Shown here: positions 12,987 through 25,336 of the stretch, in pieces | Layout: every line of letters begins with the position of its first letter | Numbering within the stretch: the stretch's first letter is position 1 | Source: Adineta vaga | Lineage: Eukaryota; Rotifera | Assembly: GCA_021613535.1 (NCBI GenBank) | Contig: CP075496.1 | Location: forward strand, 1,364,001 to 1,428,000 | Direction of reading: 5' to 3' | Length of the DNA stretch: 64,000 nucleotides | Position numbers and translations under genes: made by a program | The notes under the pieces: model-generated | What the model was told of the DNA's origin: nothing | The model's database searches: none | What the model saw: the letters and a program-made list of their open reading frames with translations, nothing else

Positions 12987-14101
12987 ATGGAATATTCGTG
13001 TGTTCAATTAACTGATTTACCTGATGAAATTCTTATGATTATATTTAAAAAACTGCGTAATGTCGAAGCACTATACTCTTTAACAGATGTTAATACACGA
13101 TTAAATAAAATATTACATGACCCAGTTTTCACTAGTGTATTAACATTGATGGATCGTTCTGTAAATAATCGCATCTGTTCATTATCTTATCCAATACTTC
13201 ATCGATTTTATTTACAAATTTTACCTCAAATTCATCATAAAATTCAATGGCTAAGTCTTGAAATATCAACCATGTACATAATTCCTTCTAAAAATGATCC
13301 TAATTTATACGGACTTGGTTTCTATGGCATTCGAATACAAGAAGTTCGATGTCTCTTTACAAGTAAGATAGTTTTATTTAATTATTAGAATAGTGTCATT
13401 GATATTATTGAAGTAATAACGAACGAGTGTAGTAGAAGGTTAGATTTGTATGTGTTGCCAAGTTAATTGAAAAAAAAACACAACTAAGATAATCTATGTT
13501 ATGATCGAAGTAGTTTGAAAAATAGCACGATCTTCAATGGCTTTCAATTTATGTTTAGATGAATATTTTCTTTACAGATTCAAAGATCAAATTTCGTCAC
13601 TTATTGTCGATATTACTGAGAGTAATGAAAAAAATTCAACAGAAATTATTCGATTTATATTTACAAATATCTGTATTGTGTTTACTAATTTACGATCTTT
13701 AAAATTCGCTTCATCTTTAAATCAATGTCAAGAATTATCATTTCGATCATTTGATACTTCACTTCTACGTGTTTTTTCTTCAAGTTTATCAGAATTACGG
13801 TAGTGAACAAATGAATAAACGAACTAGAAAATCAAACAATGATGATGAAAATTTATCATGTATTAAATATTATCATCATCTTGCAAAACTTCGATTGTCT
13901 GCAGCTCACGAAGATTATCTTGAAGAGTTTTTACTTAATACAAAAACGTATTTACTAAATCATGTGTATCTTTCGGCTGACCATGAGCAACTTAAACGAG
14001 TGACAGATAACTTTACGCGAGATACAACACGGATCAATTGTTCGAAAATGATTTTAACTTATGATATATATCATACTCGTCGTGAATATGATATTTCTTA
14101 G
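12987..14101 (+). pseudogene. F-box protein gene, internally deleted and frameshifted
   Basis: Exon 1 (12987-13362) encodes an N-terminal F-box (LTDLPDEILMIIFKKLRNVEAL, then LTDVNTRLNKILHDP), the SCF substrate-adaptor motif that binds Skp1. It joins in phase, by a GTAAGA donor and a TATGTTTAG acceptor, to exon 2 (13559 onward). The frame then stops at 13801-13803 right after SSSLSELR. Directly downstream, in another frame (about 13811-14101), lies sequence that reads as the C-terminal end of the same kind of protein: a leucine-rich HLAKLRLSAAHEDYLEEF stretch followed by NFTRDTTRINCSKM. The middle LRR-like region expected between them is missing and there is no room for an intron. I read this as a deletion with frameshift. 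A short functional F-box protein ending at 13803 is the alternative. Confidence 0.7.
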
Positions 14102-14602
14102 GATAGATAAAAATCAGATTAAAATTCATTTGTGTCTTGAAAATAAATTGTTTTCCAACAATATCTTGTAATCAACTTGTATTGTATTATGCGTTAGAAA
14201 TAATTACGTTGAGTTTCAGAATTTCTAACGAGAAAAACTGCTAACAAAATCGTTTGAGCTCTGCCAATAAGATAAGATTATTTTGATTAGTTGAATTATT
14301 TATTGGAAAGTTTGATAAGATGATTCAGAAAGAAAAAGACAAACGATTTAGTAAACAATTTTTAATAGGTTGTTTTACTATTTTCGATTAAGAAGTAAGC
14401 TAACATCATTTATGTTCATTTGATTATACAGCGATGTTGTCTAATGGTGTTAATGCTACTAGCCTAATCAATATACAACATTACCTGTTTATTCATAAAA
14501 AGATAAAATTTTATCAAAGCATAGAACAAGGACGATATGGCACAAATACGTCAGAAGAAAGTCATCATTTGTTTATAATTATTTTCATCGATTCTTTTAA
14601 TT
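14102..14602. other. Spacer
   Basis: No coding signal on either strand. The open frame at 14434-14616 is not supported. Missing receptor helices TM5-TM7 for the gene next door were looked for here on the minus strand and not found. Confidence 0.4.
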
Positions 14603-15127
14603 TCATAAGTTTCTGATTTTTGATGAATAAATAGTTCGATAAGGTGTTTGAATCTGTTGAATATCTAACCAAGTAAATTGATTAATTTGTGTTTGATTAT
14701 AAATACATTCATATGATCCATAATTCAATGATTTTAATTGTTGATCAAAGAAAAGAATTGGAATTAATGCATAAGTAATGATTAACCAAAGTGAAATGAA
14801 AATACAAATTCCACTAACAAATCGACGTTGACCATAACAACAAATGCGTTTTTTAACACAACGATCAAGACATAAAAAGACAATTGTATAAGCAAGAAGA
14901 AAATCCATTACTCGTAAAATATACATTTCTGATTTACACCATGAATCATTTAACCATCGACCATTATTCAATGCAAAATGTTCACCTAAATCAGCAAAGG
15001 AAACAATTTTAACTAAATAAAAGATTGATGACCAAATAGTTCCTTCGATAATCAAATTCCAAATAAGAACATGAATACTTTTTCGTTGATATCGATCGTA
15101 GGTGACACATAATAAATAGAAATTCAA
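14603..15127 (-). pseudogene. Rhodopsin-type GPCR fragment (about TM1-TM4)
   Basis: Minus-strand open frame whose hydrophobic pattern matches the first half of a class A receptor: a helix around LNFYLLCVTYDRY, a second (VLIWNLIIEGTIWSSIFYLV), the top-of-TM3 cysteine (WCKSEMYI), TM3 ending in LCLDRCVKK where DRC occupies the DRY position, a fourth helix (ICIFISLWLIITYALIPILFF) and an extracellular-loop cysteine (YECIY). It then stops. TM5-TM7 are absent. There is no upstream ATG in frame; the open frame begins at a TTG behind a weak acceptor-like GTGGTAG, with an in-frame TAG just upstream. Most likely a truncated, non-functional copy of a lineage-expanded receptor family. Confidence 0.6.
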
Positions 15128-15422
15128 GAGATTAACCTACCACTATCGAATACTGGACACTAGCGACGCTATGCGTAACGATTTGACATGGCGGAATAAA
15201 GAGAACTCTTGTCCAATCAGAAATGAATCTCTTTGTTCTGAGAATAGATTTGAAGAACAACGTTAAATTTCTTTGTCAATTTCCTTCTCTTTCTGAATCT
15301 GATGTGAATACCAACTCAACTCGTATATGAAATTTCTTATTGTAGATGTATTTTCATCTTAGTCTTCAAATAAACTTAATCTAAGTCTTTTTTAATGAAA
15401 TAATTATTTAACAAGGAAAATA

Positions 15423-18400
15423 ATGAATAAAGCAAATAATCTCTCAACAGCACTTGGAATCTCATCCTTATTGAATGATAAGTCATCAAGTATAACAACG
15501 AATGATTGTTCATATTATGGTCGAATTAATTCTACGGGTTTTGGCATTATTCGATCATATGAAGGAATTCCAGAAAATATTATCGTGAATTTAATTGTGA
15601 CTGCTGTAAGAACACACACGCATGAACTTCTCATTATTTATTCATATTTTTAGATTCTTTTACTTTTATTCGTTTATTTACGACGTCGTTTTTCCGATGC
15701 GAAAAATATTGTTGATGGAACTGAGTATTGACCTTGAATTTTCTCGTTCTATAAATCAAAATATGATCTGTTATTTTAAGAATCTCAACTTTGCTCTATG
15801 GCTCAAGTAATTCATCTCGACATAAAGCTCATAATGTAAGTTATACGTCATAGTAGTGCTCTATATCATTTGATGTGCTTTGTTTATGTTTATTTTGCAT
15901 ACAGTTTTTCTTTGTGTTGTTTAAATAGGATAATGAATCTTGTTTTCATCGATGTTGTGTGGTAAAGAATAGTAGATTTATAATTTCTAACTAACTAATG
16001 CACTTGCTTGTGTTTCTCAATTGGAAATTTTCTAGTTTGAAACGTTCTTTTTTTATTTAGTCACATTGGGTATGGGTTCGAGATTTATTTCGAATAACGT
16101 ATTTATTGATGATTATTATCTTCGAAATAGAAAGTTTATGCTTTTGAATTTAGTGACTGGGATGTTTATCAAAATTGCTCACCGGATGCCTATTATTATC
16201 TATTATTTCATACATATTTAATTGGTTATTTACTGTTTGTGACAGTCTTTTCCTTAGCAATTATCTTACCAGTCAATTTTCAAGGCAATCAAGGTATGAA
16301 AAAAAAGTAAATATTATATAAGCTAAATGACACAATCGTTTATTTAGGAACACGTGAACAAAAATTTGCTCATACAACCATTGCAAATTTAGCACCGGAG
16401 TATGTTTTTCAGAGTTTTCTATAAGAAATGAATTATGTTTTTTTTCTTCTTTTTCTAAAGTTCACCATTACTTTGGGTTCATGCATGTGCTTCGATACTA
16501 TTTGTCTTGGTTGGTATTGTTGTGGCATATTTATATACAAATGCGACACGATATTATGCGAAAGAAGAAATGGTAAGTATGAGAGATAGAAATGAACTTT
16601 GAATATGATTTGAAAATTCTTAGTATGAAGATGATGAATCGAAAGACAAAGTATAGTTTAATATTGTCTTTGTTTATGTGCTTTGTGTCATTGTAAATCT
16701 TAAAAGAATAGTTGAAGTGTTTTTCATATTGTGAATATTAACTTTTTTTTTTGTAAAGGCATCTCGAACATTAATGATCCGTGGAATACCTCCGAATGTA
16801 TGTGATGAAGAGAAATTAAATACTTATTTTCAGTAAGTGAAAATAGAGATCGAATATTTAATTATAAATAATGGAAAATTTTGTAGTGAAGCATATCCAA
16901 CATTGGAAATAACACATTTAACATTAGCTTATAATATAGCTATGTTACAACATGTTTATAAACGACGGTTAGTTATTTTATTCACGTTGAATATAAGTTC
17001 GAAGAAGTTCGTTGATTTTAGTGAACTTAATCTACGTATTTGGCAACAGAGTAAAAAAATGTTAGAACAGTCAGGTGAACGTCCGGTGGTTTATAACAAT
17101 AAATGTGGACAAATGTGTGGTGTAAGTTCCATAATCTATTTCAAAAATGATGATCTCAATTTTTTTTGTTAGTGTTGTGCGAAAGAGATTGATGCGATTG
17201 ATTATTATGAAAAATTATATAAAGCATATAAACAACGTGTTGAAGATGAATATGAACATGTTCGAAAGAAAAAATGTGGCTTAGCTTTTGTTACATTTGC
17301 AACACCAGAACAAGCGCATAAGTAAGTTGAAGATCTGAAGGATGGAATGTAAGGAAGAATTTCAATGTTCTGTAGAGTTCGTTCGGATTTTCGTACACGA
17401 TTTTTTGCACGTGATCGTCGATTAGAAACATCAACAAGTAAAACATTAGGAATTCATGAATGGACTGTGAGATTTGCACCAAGTCCAAAGAATATTATCT
17501 GGTAAATATTTCATCTGCCATAAATGTGTTCGCTATACATGAAAATTTTCTAGGAAAAACATTCCAATGAGTGAAGCTAGTCATTGGTTTCGTATTATTG
17601 TCGTTAATACTGTAAGTACTATCAATATTAATTCCATAAACCTATGAACTAACTTTTTATATTTAGATTTTGGTCTTCTTTATGATATTCTTAACAACTC
17701 CATCGATTGTTATGAGTACAATTGATAAAATTGCGAATAAATATCGTTCAATTGATCCATTAAAGAATGTAACGAAACAAATTCATTTTCCGGTTGTATT
17801 AACATCTGTTATGCCTGTCTTATTATTACGTATTTTTGCTGCTGCAATGCCATCACTTGTTAGTGTAACATCACTCTTAGAAAAACAATGGAAAAAATCG
17901 GCATTGGATAAATCAATGATGATTAAATTATTCGTTTTTCTTTCCATGATGATATTAATTCTACCATCATTAGGTTTAACAAGTATTGAAGGGTTTTTAC
18001 GTTGGGTTTTTGAAGATACTACAGAAGGTTCAAGAAAAAGTCGAATTCGTTGGATGTAAGTTTAAAATTTATTTATAGGAAAAGAAAAGAATATTTTGTT
18101 TATAAAGGTGTGTCTTCTTACCGGATAATGGAGCGTTTTTTGTCAATTATATCATCACATCGGCATTTATTGGAGCTGCTATTGATTTATTACGTTTAGC
18201 TGATCTAGTTTTTTATATCTATATCATTGCGACAGCAAAATCAACTTCTGAACGACGTGTTATTCGACATGTAAGAAGATAGATTATCACGATAATCCAA
18301 TAATCAAACTATTGATTTTAGGCATTACAATTTCCATTTCGTTTTGGTGTGCAATATGCATGGGCAGCTGCAGTCTTTTGTGTCATTCTTGCGTATTCAA

Positions 18401-19378
18401 TCACATGTCCATTGATAGCTCCACTTGGTAAATCTTGTTTTTATTACAAGAATATTGATCAACATGTTTTTTATCAATAGGATTGATTTATATGTTCATA
18501 AAACGTGCGGTTGATAAATACAATTTAGTATTCGTATATGATACTGAAATAGCTGATAAAAGTGTTCATCGATTAGCAGGAAATTTCATTATCATTGCAT
18601 TGATATTGCAGCAATTAACTTTACTATTCTTCGTTATTGTTCGTTCTGGTTTGTTGAATATTAAATCTACATAATCTTCTTCTTATTGTAAATTATTTAG
18701 AAACATTGAATTATTTATCAATGACTTTACTAGGAACTTTTATTTTAACAAGTAAATATTCTTTTTCTCAAAATTTTGAATTTAATATCAATGTTTGACT
18801 TTTTTAGGTGGAATTTATTTAGGTTTTTCATGTTTCGATTGTTGTGGTCGATGGAGTTCAAGAAAACGTTCTATTGTCAATGCAATGTTACCTGAGGTCA
18901 GCACATATTTCCTTCCCTTCACTATCAGATACAATATATTAAATAAACGAAATAGTCTCGTAAGAAAATCATCGAATAAACGTTTTGCCATTTCTTTCCT
19001 TGCTTGTTTTGCTATTTCATTATTTCAAAAGATATAAATTTCGTATCATATTTCAGCCAGCAAGTGTTCGTCAAAAATTAGATGATATCGGTGAATTAGA
19101 AGAAGTTGAAGGTCGAGAAAATCAACAACGAGCAACATCGGTAAAGATAAATTGAATATACATATGATTGTAATGAGCCTTTTTTTTTATTGAAGAATTA
19201 TATGCCAACGATTTTAAATACATGCATTCAAGAATTTGATGTTTCACCAAGTGCAACGAATGTTCATCGTAGTTCAACACGTGAACCATTACAACAAGGA
19301 ACATATGGAGCAACTGATCAAGCAAATCAACCAATTGTTGCTGGAACGGGTGATGAGAATGATTTACTTACAGATTGA
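15423..19378 (+). CDS. TMEM63: TMEM63/OSCA-type mechanosensitive channel
   Basis: Twenty-three exons, 843 aa: 15423-15605, 15654-15724, 15781-15835, 15929-15961, 16061-16098, 16154-16293, 16348-16399, 16461-16572, 16624-16650, 16759-16832, 16887-16967, 17022-17121, 17173-17321, 17376-17501, 17554-17611, 17667-18055, 18108-18270, 18322-18427, 18481-18648, 18701-18751, 18808-18896, 19057-19140, 19196-19378. All phases close. Landmarks: N-terminal EGIP before TM0; ILPVNF and FAHTTIANL; cytosolic RRM-like domain ([26 protein letters not shown]); pore-region [27 protein letters not shown] and [28 protein letters not shown]; and a C-terminal TYGA motif like vertebrate TMEM63. Family members are high-threshold stretch-activated cation channels of plasma or lysosomal membranes. 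Exon 9 is only 27 bp. The paralogue (A, B or C) cannot be assigned. Confidence 0.95.
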
Positions 19379-19658
19379 AAAGCGAAAAACAACAGCGAAT
19401 CTTTGAATATTATTTATTCTCGCATTCAATATTGTTTGTTCTGTGTGCAATATTTAATCTTATATCTATATATATATTCGATGTTATTAAAATTATTTTT
19501 CTTCGACAGTTTCAATTAATGATATTTAGATGATAATTCTTTGTTTCTCATCGATTATTTTATTTTCTGTTGTGAATTTTGTTGTTGTAGATTACGATAA
19601 AAACTTCATTTTAATCGGGAATATTTGTTGTTTCAGATATTTTATTTTATTTACAATC

Positions 19659-20997
19659 ATGGTAGTCAATGCCGCACTTAAACAACGACGACGTAAGTTT
19701 ATACAAGATTCTAGTACATGTTTTCTCTTATCGAAAGAATTTTATCTTTAGAAAATACGTTGGCTCAATTAGTGATTGCGAAAAATGCAAATATTGAATT
19801 AATTAAAAAATATGAAGAAAAAAAACTCGAAGAACATAGGTAATTATTCGTCTTACTAGTGAAAGTAATTTGAATTAAATTTGTGTTTTTTTTAAGATGT
19901 GAACAACGAATTATTGATAAATGTGCTGAAATGTCAACGAATCTTCAACAACGTATGGATGAATTAATTGAAAGTGGTTCAGTTGCAGCAGTAAATCATA
20001 TTTCTTGCAAATAAAACGCATTTTTATGATTTATTCTTTAGACATCGAAGAAAACTGAAAAAATGTTAGAAAAAGCTCAACAATGGAGTCAAGAAATGAC
20101 TGATCGTTTAGCTTCGATCTTATGTTTACAAGAATCACCTCAACACTCTCGTGCAAGTTTAACTATGCCAGCAGCGTTAATAAACAATAATAATAATACA
20201 CTTCTTGATACAACGATTGCTCGTCGTCAAGCAGCTACTGCTCAATTACAATTAGCTGGTCTTTCAGCTTCATTTTATGTTCAACAAGGTCGAAAATCAC
20301 TTTCGGTTTCAGTTCAAAAAAGTCCTCGTACACGTCATTTGTAAGTACTCAATTTTCGATCGAACCAATTCGTTAAAATAAACTTTGAAATAGATATAAA
20401 AATACAAATAATCATAATAATAAATCAATGATTGATGAAAATGATATAAATGATGAAAATAAACCGATGGAAGATATTTCTCAAATGCCTGTTGATGATG
20501 TTGCTGATGAAGGTGAAACAACAATTGAACAAGATTCAAATCGAAGGTAAAAACAAAACCTCTTTTTAGAAATAGAAAGAAAACAAAGTTTCTCTTTGTT
20601 TACTAGTCCAAGTCCACCACCTCCTCCACCACTTCCGGACTTTTATGTTGTTGAAGATGGACTTCAATATACGAAAAAAGGCGAAAAGAAACATTTCACT
20701 GTTCAAAATCGTTATAGTCAATTTAAAATGGTTCGAATTACTGGTGTTACTGAACCATTTCAATGCAAAGCACGTGTTATGAATATGCCGTAAGATTTCT
20801 AGATCATTTTCTTTTCCCAATGCTTTCCTTTTCTTTCTTCTAGTCCGCATTCACAAATGCCTTTATCAATTGCATTTTTACCAACGATGAATCAACGTGG
20901 TAAATCCTATTCATGTACAATTACTTTACGTACACGTTCCGATGATGGTCAAGATGAAATTGTTCTCGAACGATCACTTACTGGTCAATGGTTATAA
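19659..20997 (+). CDS. Coiled-coil protein with PapD/ASH-like C-terminal domain
   Basis: Seven exons: 19659-19692, 19752-19839, 19897-19990, 20042-20340, 20394-20546, 20607-20789, 20844-20997; 334 aa, phases close. An acceptor-like GTTGTTTCAG ends 23 bp before the ATG, so a 5' UTR intron or trans-splice site is likely. Residues 10-100 are charged and heptad-like (coiled coil), followed by an Asn/Asp/Glu-rich linker, a proline run (SPSPPPPPPLP) and a C-terminal domain of about 100 residues. That domain has the pattern FTVQN..S..KMVRITGV..PF........PP.S.MPLSIAF.P...G.SY...ITL, which resembles a PapD-like/ASH/MSP beta-sandwich. I do not recognise the orthologue. The domain call is inference. The gene lies 280 bp behind TMEM63 on the same strand. 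Confidence 0.75.
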
Positions 20998-22518
20998 AAA
21001 AATTCTTTTCTTTCGTTTGTTGTTGTTATCTGTCAGATATTTTTTTTCTTCTTCTTCTTCTTCTTGTGCAATACTTCATGTCAAATAGATTTTGTGCATC
21101 TTATTCGTGTAGAAATATCAATTCTTGTAGATAAATGAAAAATAAATTCAGGAAAATAATCGATAACAAATACGATGAAGAGTTAATCAACAAATAGGGA
21201 AAATTGATCACGCAATGAAGAAATATAAAACATAGGCTCTCAAGAGAATTTCTACTTCATTTGTATTTATCTAATTGATTTTTTCTTTTTAATAACCAAT
21301 GAATTCGACTTTAGCAAGAAAAAAGCCTTTGCAAGGTTTGTTCAATCAAGAATTCGACGAAAAATACAACGAATGTTTTAATCCATAGGAAATGTGTTGA
21401 ATAACTTCATAAGATTATTGATTAAGAATAAATTTACAATTGAATTATGAACGAAACAGTGAAGCATGTTGATGATAGTCAAAAAAAAATAAAAATCAAT
21501 GATAATTTAATTTATTTCTCTTAATAATAATCAATTTTTATTGATGAATATCAACAGACTAATTGTTTCTAAATGATCTCTCTAATTCTCAGTTTCCGGT
21601 TGAGAGTAATGCTGCGTACATTGTGTTATGACGTGTCATAGTAGTCTAATCAAGAATATTGAAGAAGAGAAAGAGAAAAATAAAAGCATGCGATTCACTA
21701 GTTTTCGACATTCATTCTTTTCGTTGTCTCTCATAAGTTCGGAAGTGTTGAAATACTCATATTAGTCTTTTTAATTTAATAGAGTCTTTATATATTTTTT
21801 TTGTTTTCAGATCAAACAGTACACATTCGAGGTAAAGATCATTACGGAAATGGTAAATCTTAGTGACCTGAAGATTTTAAAATGATAAACTTATTAGAAA
21901 AACAGAAAGATTAGATTGATATTTGAATCGAGTATTACGAAAACAAAGATGAATTGAGAAACTAGGTACTGAGGTCATAGTATAAACTTGTGAGTAGGTG
22001 TAAAACAAAACATGCGATTGTTTTTGTAATGAATTATCAGTGGAATATTTTTTTCATTTTGCTCGAAAAGTAATTTCATCTTGGAGTCTGTTTAGTTATT
22101 CTACAGATGTTTATTTTCATATAGATCATCTATGACAGTATTTTAGTTGATGAATAGAATGAAATTCTTTTTTTAGAATTAATCTTTTATTTTCAATGGT
22201 TTCATATCTATCAAATAAATCTACTTGAAAAGATACGTTATTTTCTAAATGGTATCTGTTTTTTCTCATTTCTAGAGATTCTATTCTCTTCAAAACATTT
22301 AACGAACAATTTTCTTCTTCTATTCCCACAACGTAACAATAAGGTGTATTTTTCTTTCTCTCTCTCCCTCTCTCTCCTTCCCTCCCTCTCTCTCTCTCTC
22401 TCGTTTTCTATCTATATATTTATTTCAGATCAAAGCCCGAATAGATTCTATAGTCTGTTCATTTATCATCTACTGCGTTTAATTACTTACCGAAAAAACA
22501 AAACAAGCAAATACAAAA
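20998..22518. other. Spacer and 5' region of peptide-precursor gene
   Basis: No supported coding sequence. Contains the CT microsatellite annotated separately and, at about 22419-22430, an acceptor (TTTATTTCAG) indicating a spliced 5' UTR for the next gene. Confidence 0.45.
22344..22402. repeat. CT-rich microsatellite
   Basis: Imperfect CT/CCT tract followed by a pure CT run. It lies just upstream of a 5' UTR splice acceptor, so it may be within a leader intron. Confidence 0.8.
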
Positions 22519-22797
22519 ATGCATTCACGTGTTCTCCTTGTTTTATGCTCGATTGCTGTTATATTGCTCATGGTTTCATCAGCAGTTGCCAATACTGATG
22601 ATCAATATAATCCTCGAGCACGTAAAATACCTGGTGGTGCATGGCTTTCAACTCATCAATTACAACAATTAGGTAAACGTGGTCGATTCGTTTTCCGTGA
22701 TGCACCAAATGCACATCATTATGATGCAATTCATATCGATGATCATGTCAGTGATGATGCAGATACCTCGCTCGACAAACGAAATTGGCGATTATAA
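22519..22797 (+). CDS. Secreted neuropeptide-like precursor
   Basis: Intronless 92-residue protein with prohormone architecture. An N-terminal signal peptide (hydrophobic core 5-19, likely cut after Ala24) is followed by an acidic spacer, a dibasic site Arg35-Lys36, a 15-residue segment IPGGAWLSTHQLQQL, then Gly52-Lys53-Arg54, the classic amidation plus cleavage signal. After that come an acidic His/Asp-rich spacer and a last dibasic site Lys87-Arg88 leaving the tetrapeptide NWRL. Predicted product: a C-terminally amidated peptide ending QQL-amide. I do not recognise it as a known lophotrochozoan or ecdysozoan peptide family. A polyadenylation signal AATAAA lies at 22933-22938. The alternative is a small secreted protein with chance basic sites. 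Confidence 0.75.
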   Translation: MHSRVLLVLCSIAVILLMVSSAVANTDDQYNPRARKIPGGAWLSTHQLQQLGKRGRFVFRDAPNAHHYDAIHIDDHVSDDADTSLDKRNWRL

Positions 22798-24625
22798 AAC
22801 GTCAAGACAGTTTATCAATCAAAACAAATCAATCCCTTTCAAAACACTTCGACAGATTTTCACCTTATTTTCAAAAATCAATGCATTTTTGTTGTGGAAT
22901 TAAATATTGTGTACACTCATCAAAGAAAATTTAATAAATAAAACGCATTCTTTAATCATATAATGTTTACTAATCTTTTACTTTTTATTCGTTCATAGAT
23001 GTTTCTTTGTGAAAAAAAACACAAGTTCGATGTTTTCTACTTGATATACAGAATATAATACCTCATTGCAAATCAGTTTCAACGAACGAGTAATTTCCTT
23101 TTCTATGGAAATCTTCTTAATTGAAAAAAATCTCTTGTATTCTACAAGTGAAAAGATTGTTGTCGGATGAAAACAACAATATATCACTATATGACTTCTA
23201 AAATTGTTACAACAATAGTTAGGTCATCAATGAAATAACAACCAAACAAGTACTTTCAATTAATATTGTTTTGTCTGCTTTTTTTCTACATAGAAAGTTT
23301 TATCATACATTCCTTAGCTTTTAATAGACATTGCTTCTTTGAATAAAACGATTTCTATTATATTCGAGATCATACCAGGTTCTTTTCTATTTATCTGAAA
23401 CAAAAGATTCTTAGTTTTTGTTTTGATGAATATCTTTGTAGTATTCATCGTCTCGATTAATACACTTCAAAGGAGAAAACAATTTCATTTCTATAATAAC
23501 CTATTTATTTTTTCTATTCGATTAACTGGTCATGACGTTTTCTTTTCTTATTTATTCCATATAGAATTTATTTATTAAAGATATTTTTTCTTCCAATTTT
23601 CTTAAGAATTACTAAGTACAAATCATTTCACATTAGGGAATGTGTTGTTTTTTTCTTCTGTTATTACTTAGAATCTTTGTCACGAAATGAATATCGAAAT
23701 TGATCATCAGTCATCTTTACTAAATGTGAGATTATTTTTGACATATGAAGAACTTTTTCAATCGCATGTCAAGAGGAATAAAACTTAAGAGTATATGTTA
23801 TTTCAAAGTATGCTTTGCAAGTACATCCGAGACTATTTCGATTAAAAATATCGATAGTTTATCCATGCCAACTTTAATCCATCTAAGTACAGAATTTTTC
23901 AATGTAGTCTCTTTGGGATTTAGATGTGGAAACTCACACAATCCGTTTGTGATAATAACCTGTTTGTAATGGAGGACAGGAGAAAGTTTTTCAAAATTGT
24001 TCGACTTCAAACTTACACTCATTTATTTTGCTTCGAAAAAGTAAATAGATTTGAATTTCACAAAATGATCGATCCGTTTTTTCCTCATTGATTTACATCA
24101 TTGTGAAAAACGAAATCGTAATTTTCAGCGTTCTTTTTCGTCTACATAAACGATGATTAATATTACCGATACGCATCAATATTTATCAGTATAGTATTCA
24201 TTCTTTACTGCAGCGATTATTTTATCAATTCATTTTTCAATAGATACAATATTTTGCATATTGTTTCTATTTCATGTGCGAAAACTATTTGATATTTTAC
24301 TCAATTAATGTCAAATGTCTTGACCCGAGAATGAAATATTGATCATGTAGCGAAATCTTAATTGATAGATTTTGTTCAATACAGAAATGATATCATAGTT
24401 CTAGGAGGAGGAAAAAAAGTTTCATTGATGATTATTTAGTTAAGCTATTCAAGTGAAATCCATTGTTTTTTTTGTGTTAATATAAGATAGGTTAAATGAT
24501 TTGAATCTATCTAAAGTTAATTTGTTAGTATAAAAAAGAATAACAAAAAAAAGACGGTTAAGATTTCGTATTAGTTCTTCAATATTGTTATAAATGGAAA
24601 TTAAATTTTGACGAATACGTTTGTC
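22798..24625. other. Spacer
   Basis: The first about 140 bp are the 3' UTR of the peptide gene. The rest is AT-rich with nothing recognisable. Overlapping open frames at 23745-23969 (+) and 23798-24022 (-) shadow each other and lack splice or domain support. Confidence 0.45.
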
Positions 24626-25336
24626 TTACATTAATTGATATTGGTCACGAATATATCGTTCATATATTAATCCAAGTGTTGCACTAACTACGGCGAATAG
24701 AATCAAATTAAAATGCATACCAATTAAGATCGTATATCGTTGTTTATAATGTGATTCAACAGGTTCAACACAACCGCGAATATAAATTGAAGTTTGTGAT
24801 AAGAGAGAGCCATTTCCACAGCCAGGTGTAACAATTTTACAACATGAATCAGGCGTACTTTTTCCATCGGGAAATGTCGATGCCCAATCAAGTGCTTGAT
24901 CAATACCACAACATTCGTATGTTTGTTGAACGCGATCGATAATTGATTTCGTACTTGAATATTGAGCAGATCCCCTATAATATTTAACAAGACGAGTTGT
25001 TTCAGAAATCGATTTTGATGGAAGATAAGATCGACTAAGGATAAATGCAACGCCACATATTGCCGAAAATAAAGCAACTAAAACTAATAAACCAGAAAAT
25101 AAAGTTGTCAATGCTGGAAATCGTCGAAAAGCAACATAGGCCAGACCAATCGCAACGATAATGGCCATTGAAGCAACAACAATCGTACATATTGAAAAGC
25201 CGAATAAAATTCCCCAATAATCACGAAGATAATACGAACGATTTGTATAAATTGATGCTGCGATCAATATAATAATTGCTGAAATTACCGTTAAAATACA
25301 TGTAATAATACAAGCCCATGGTCGTCCTTTCGACAT
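24626..25336 (-). CDS. Tetraspanin
   Basis: Intronless 236-residue four-helix membrane protein. TM1 about 8-29, TM2 and TM3 in the stretch 42-101, a large extracellular loop about 105-200, TM4 about 202-226. The loop carries the diagnostic ECCGID motif (CCG at 142-144), a second paired-cysteine motif PDSCC and a final RGCVEPV, i.e. the full tetraspanin disulfide set. Tetraspanins organise membrane microdomains with integrins, proteases and receptors. The start is the ATG at 25336; the frame is open five codons further but only from a TTG. The absence of introns is unusual for the family and could mean a retrocopy. The subtype cannot be assigned. Confidence 0.9.
   Translation of the reverse strand: MSKGRPWACIITCILTVISAIIILIAASIYTNRSYYLRDYWGILFGFSICTIVVASMAIIVAIGLAYVAFRRFPALTTLFSGLLVLVALFSAICGVAFILSRSYLPSKSISETTRLVKYYRGSAQYSSTKSIIDRVQQTYECCGIDQALDWASTFPDGKSTPDSCCKIVTPGCGNGSLLSQTSIYIRGCVEPVESHYKQRYTILIGMHFNLILFAVVSATLGLIYERYIRDQYQLM

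Noticed and set aside
23745-24022. Overlapping open frames on both strands
   Set aside because: They mirror each other, have no domains and no splice signals; best explained by chance.
24724-25217. Two minus-strand open frames inside the tetraspanin gene
   Set aside because: Out-of-frame shadows; the tetraspanin frame carries all diagnostic cysteines.
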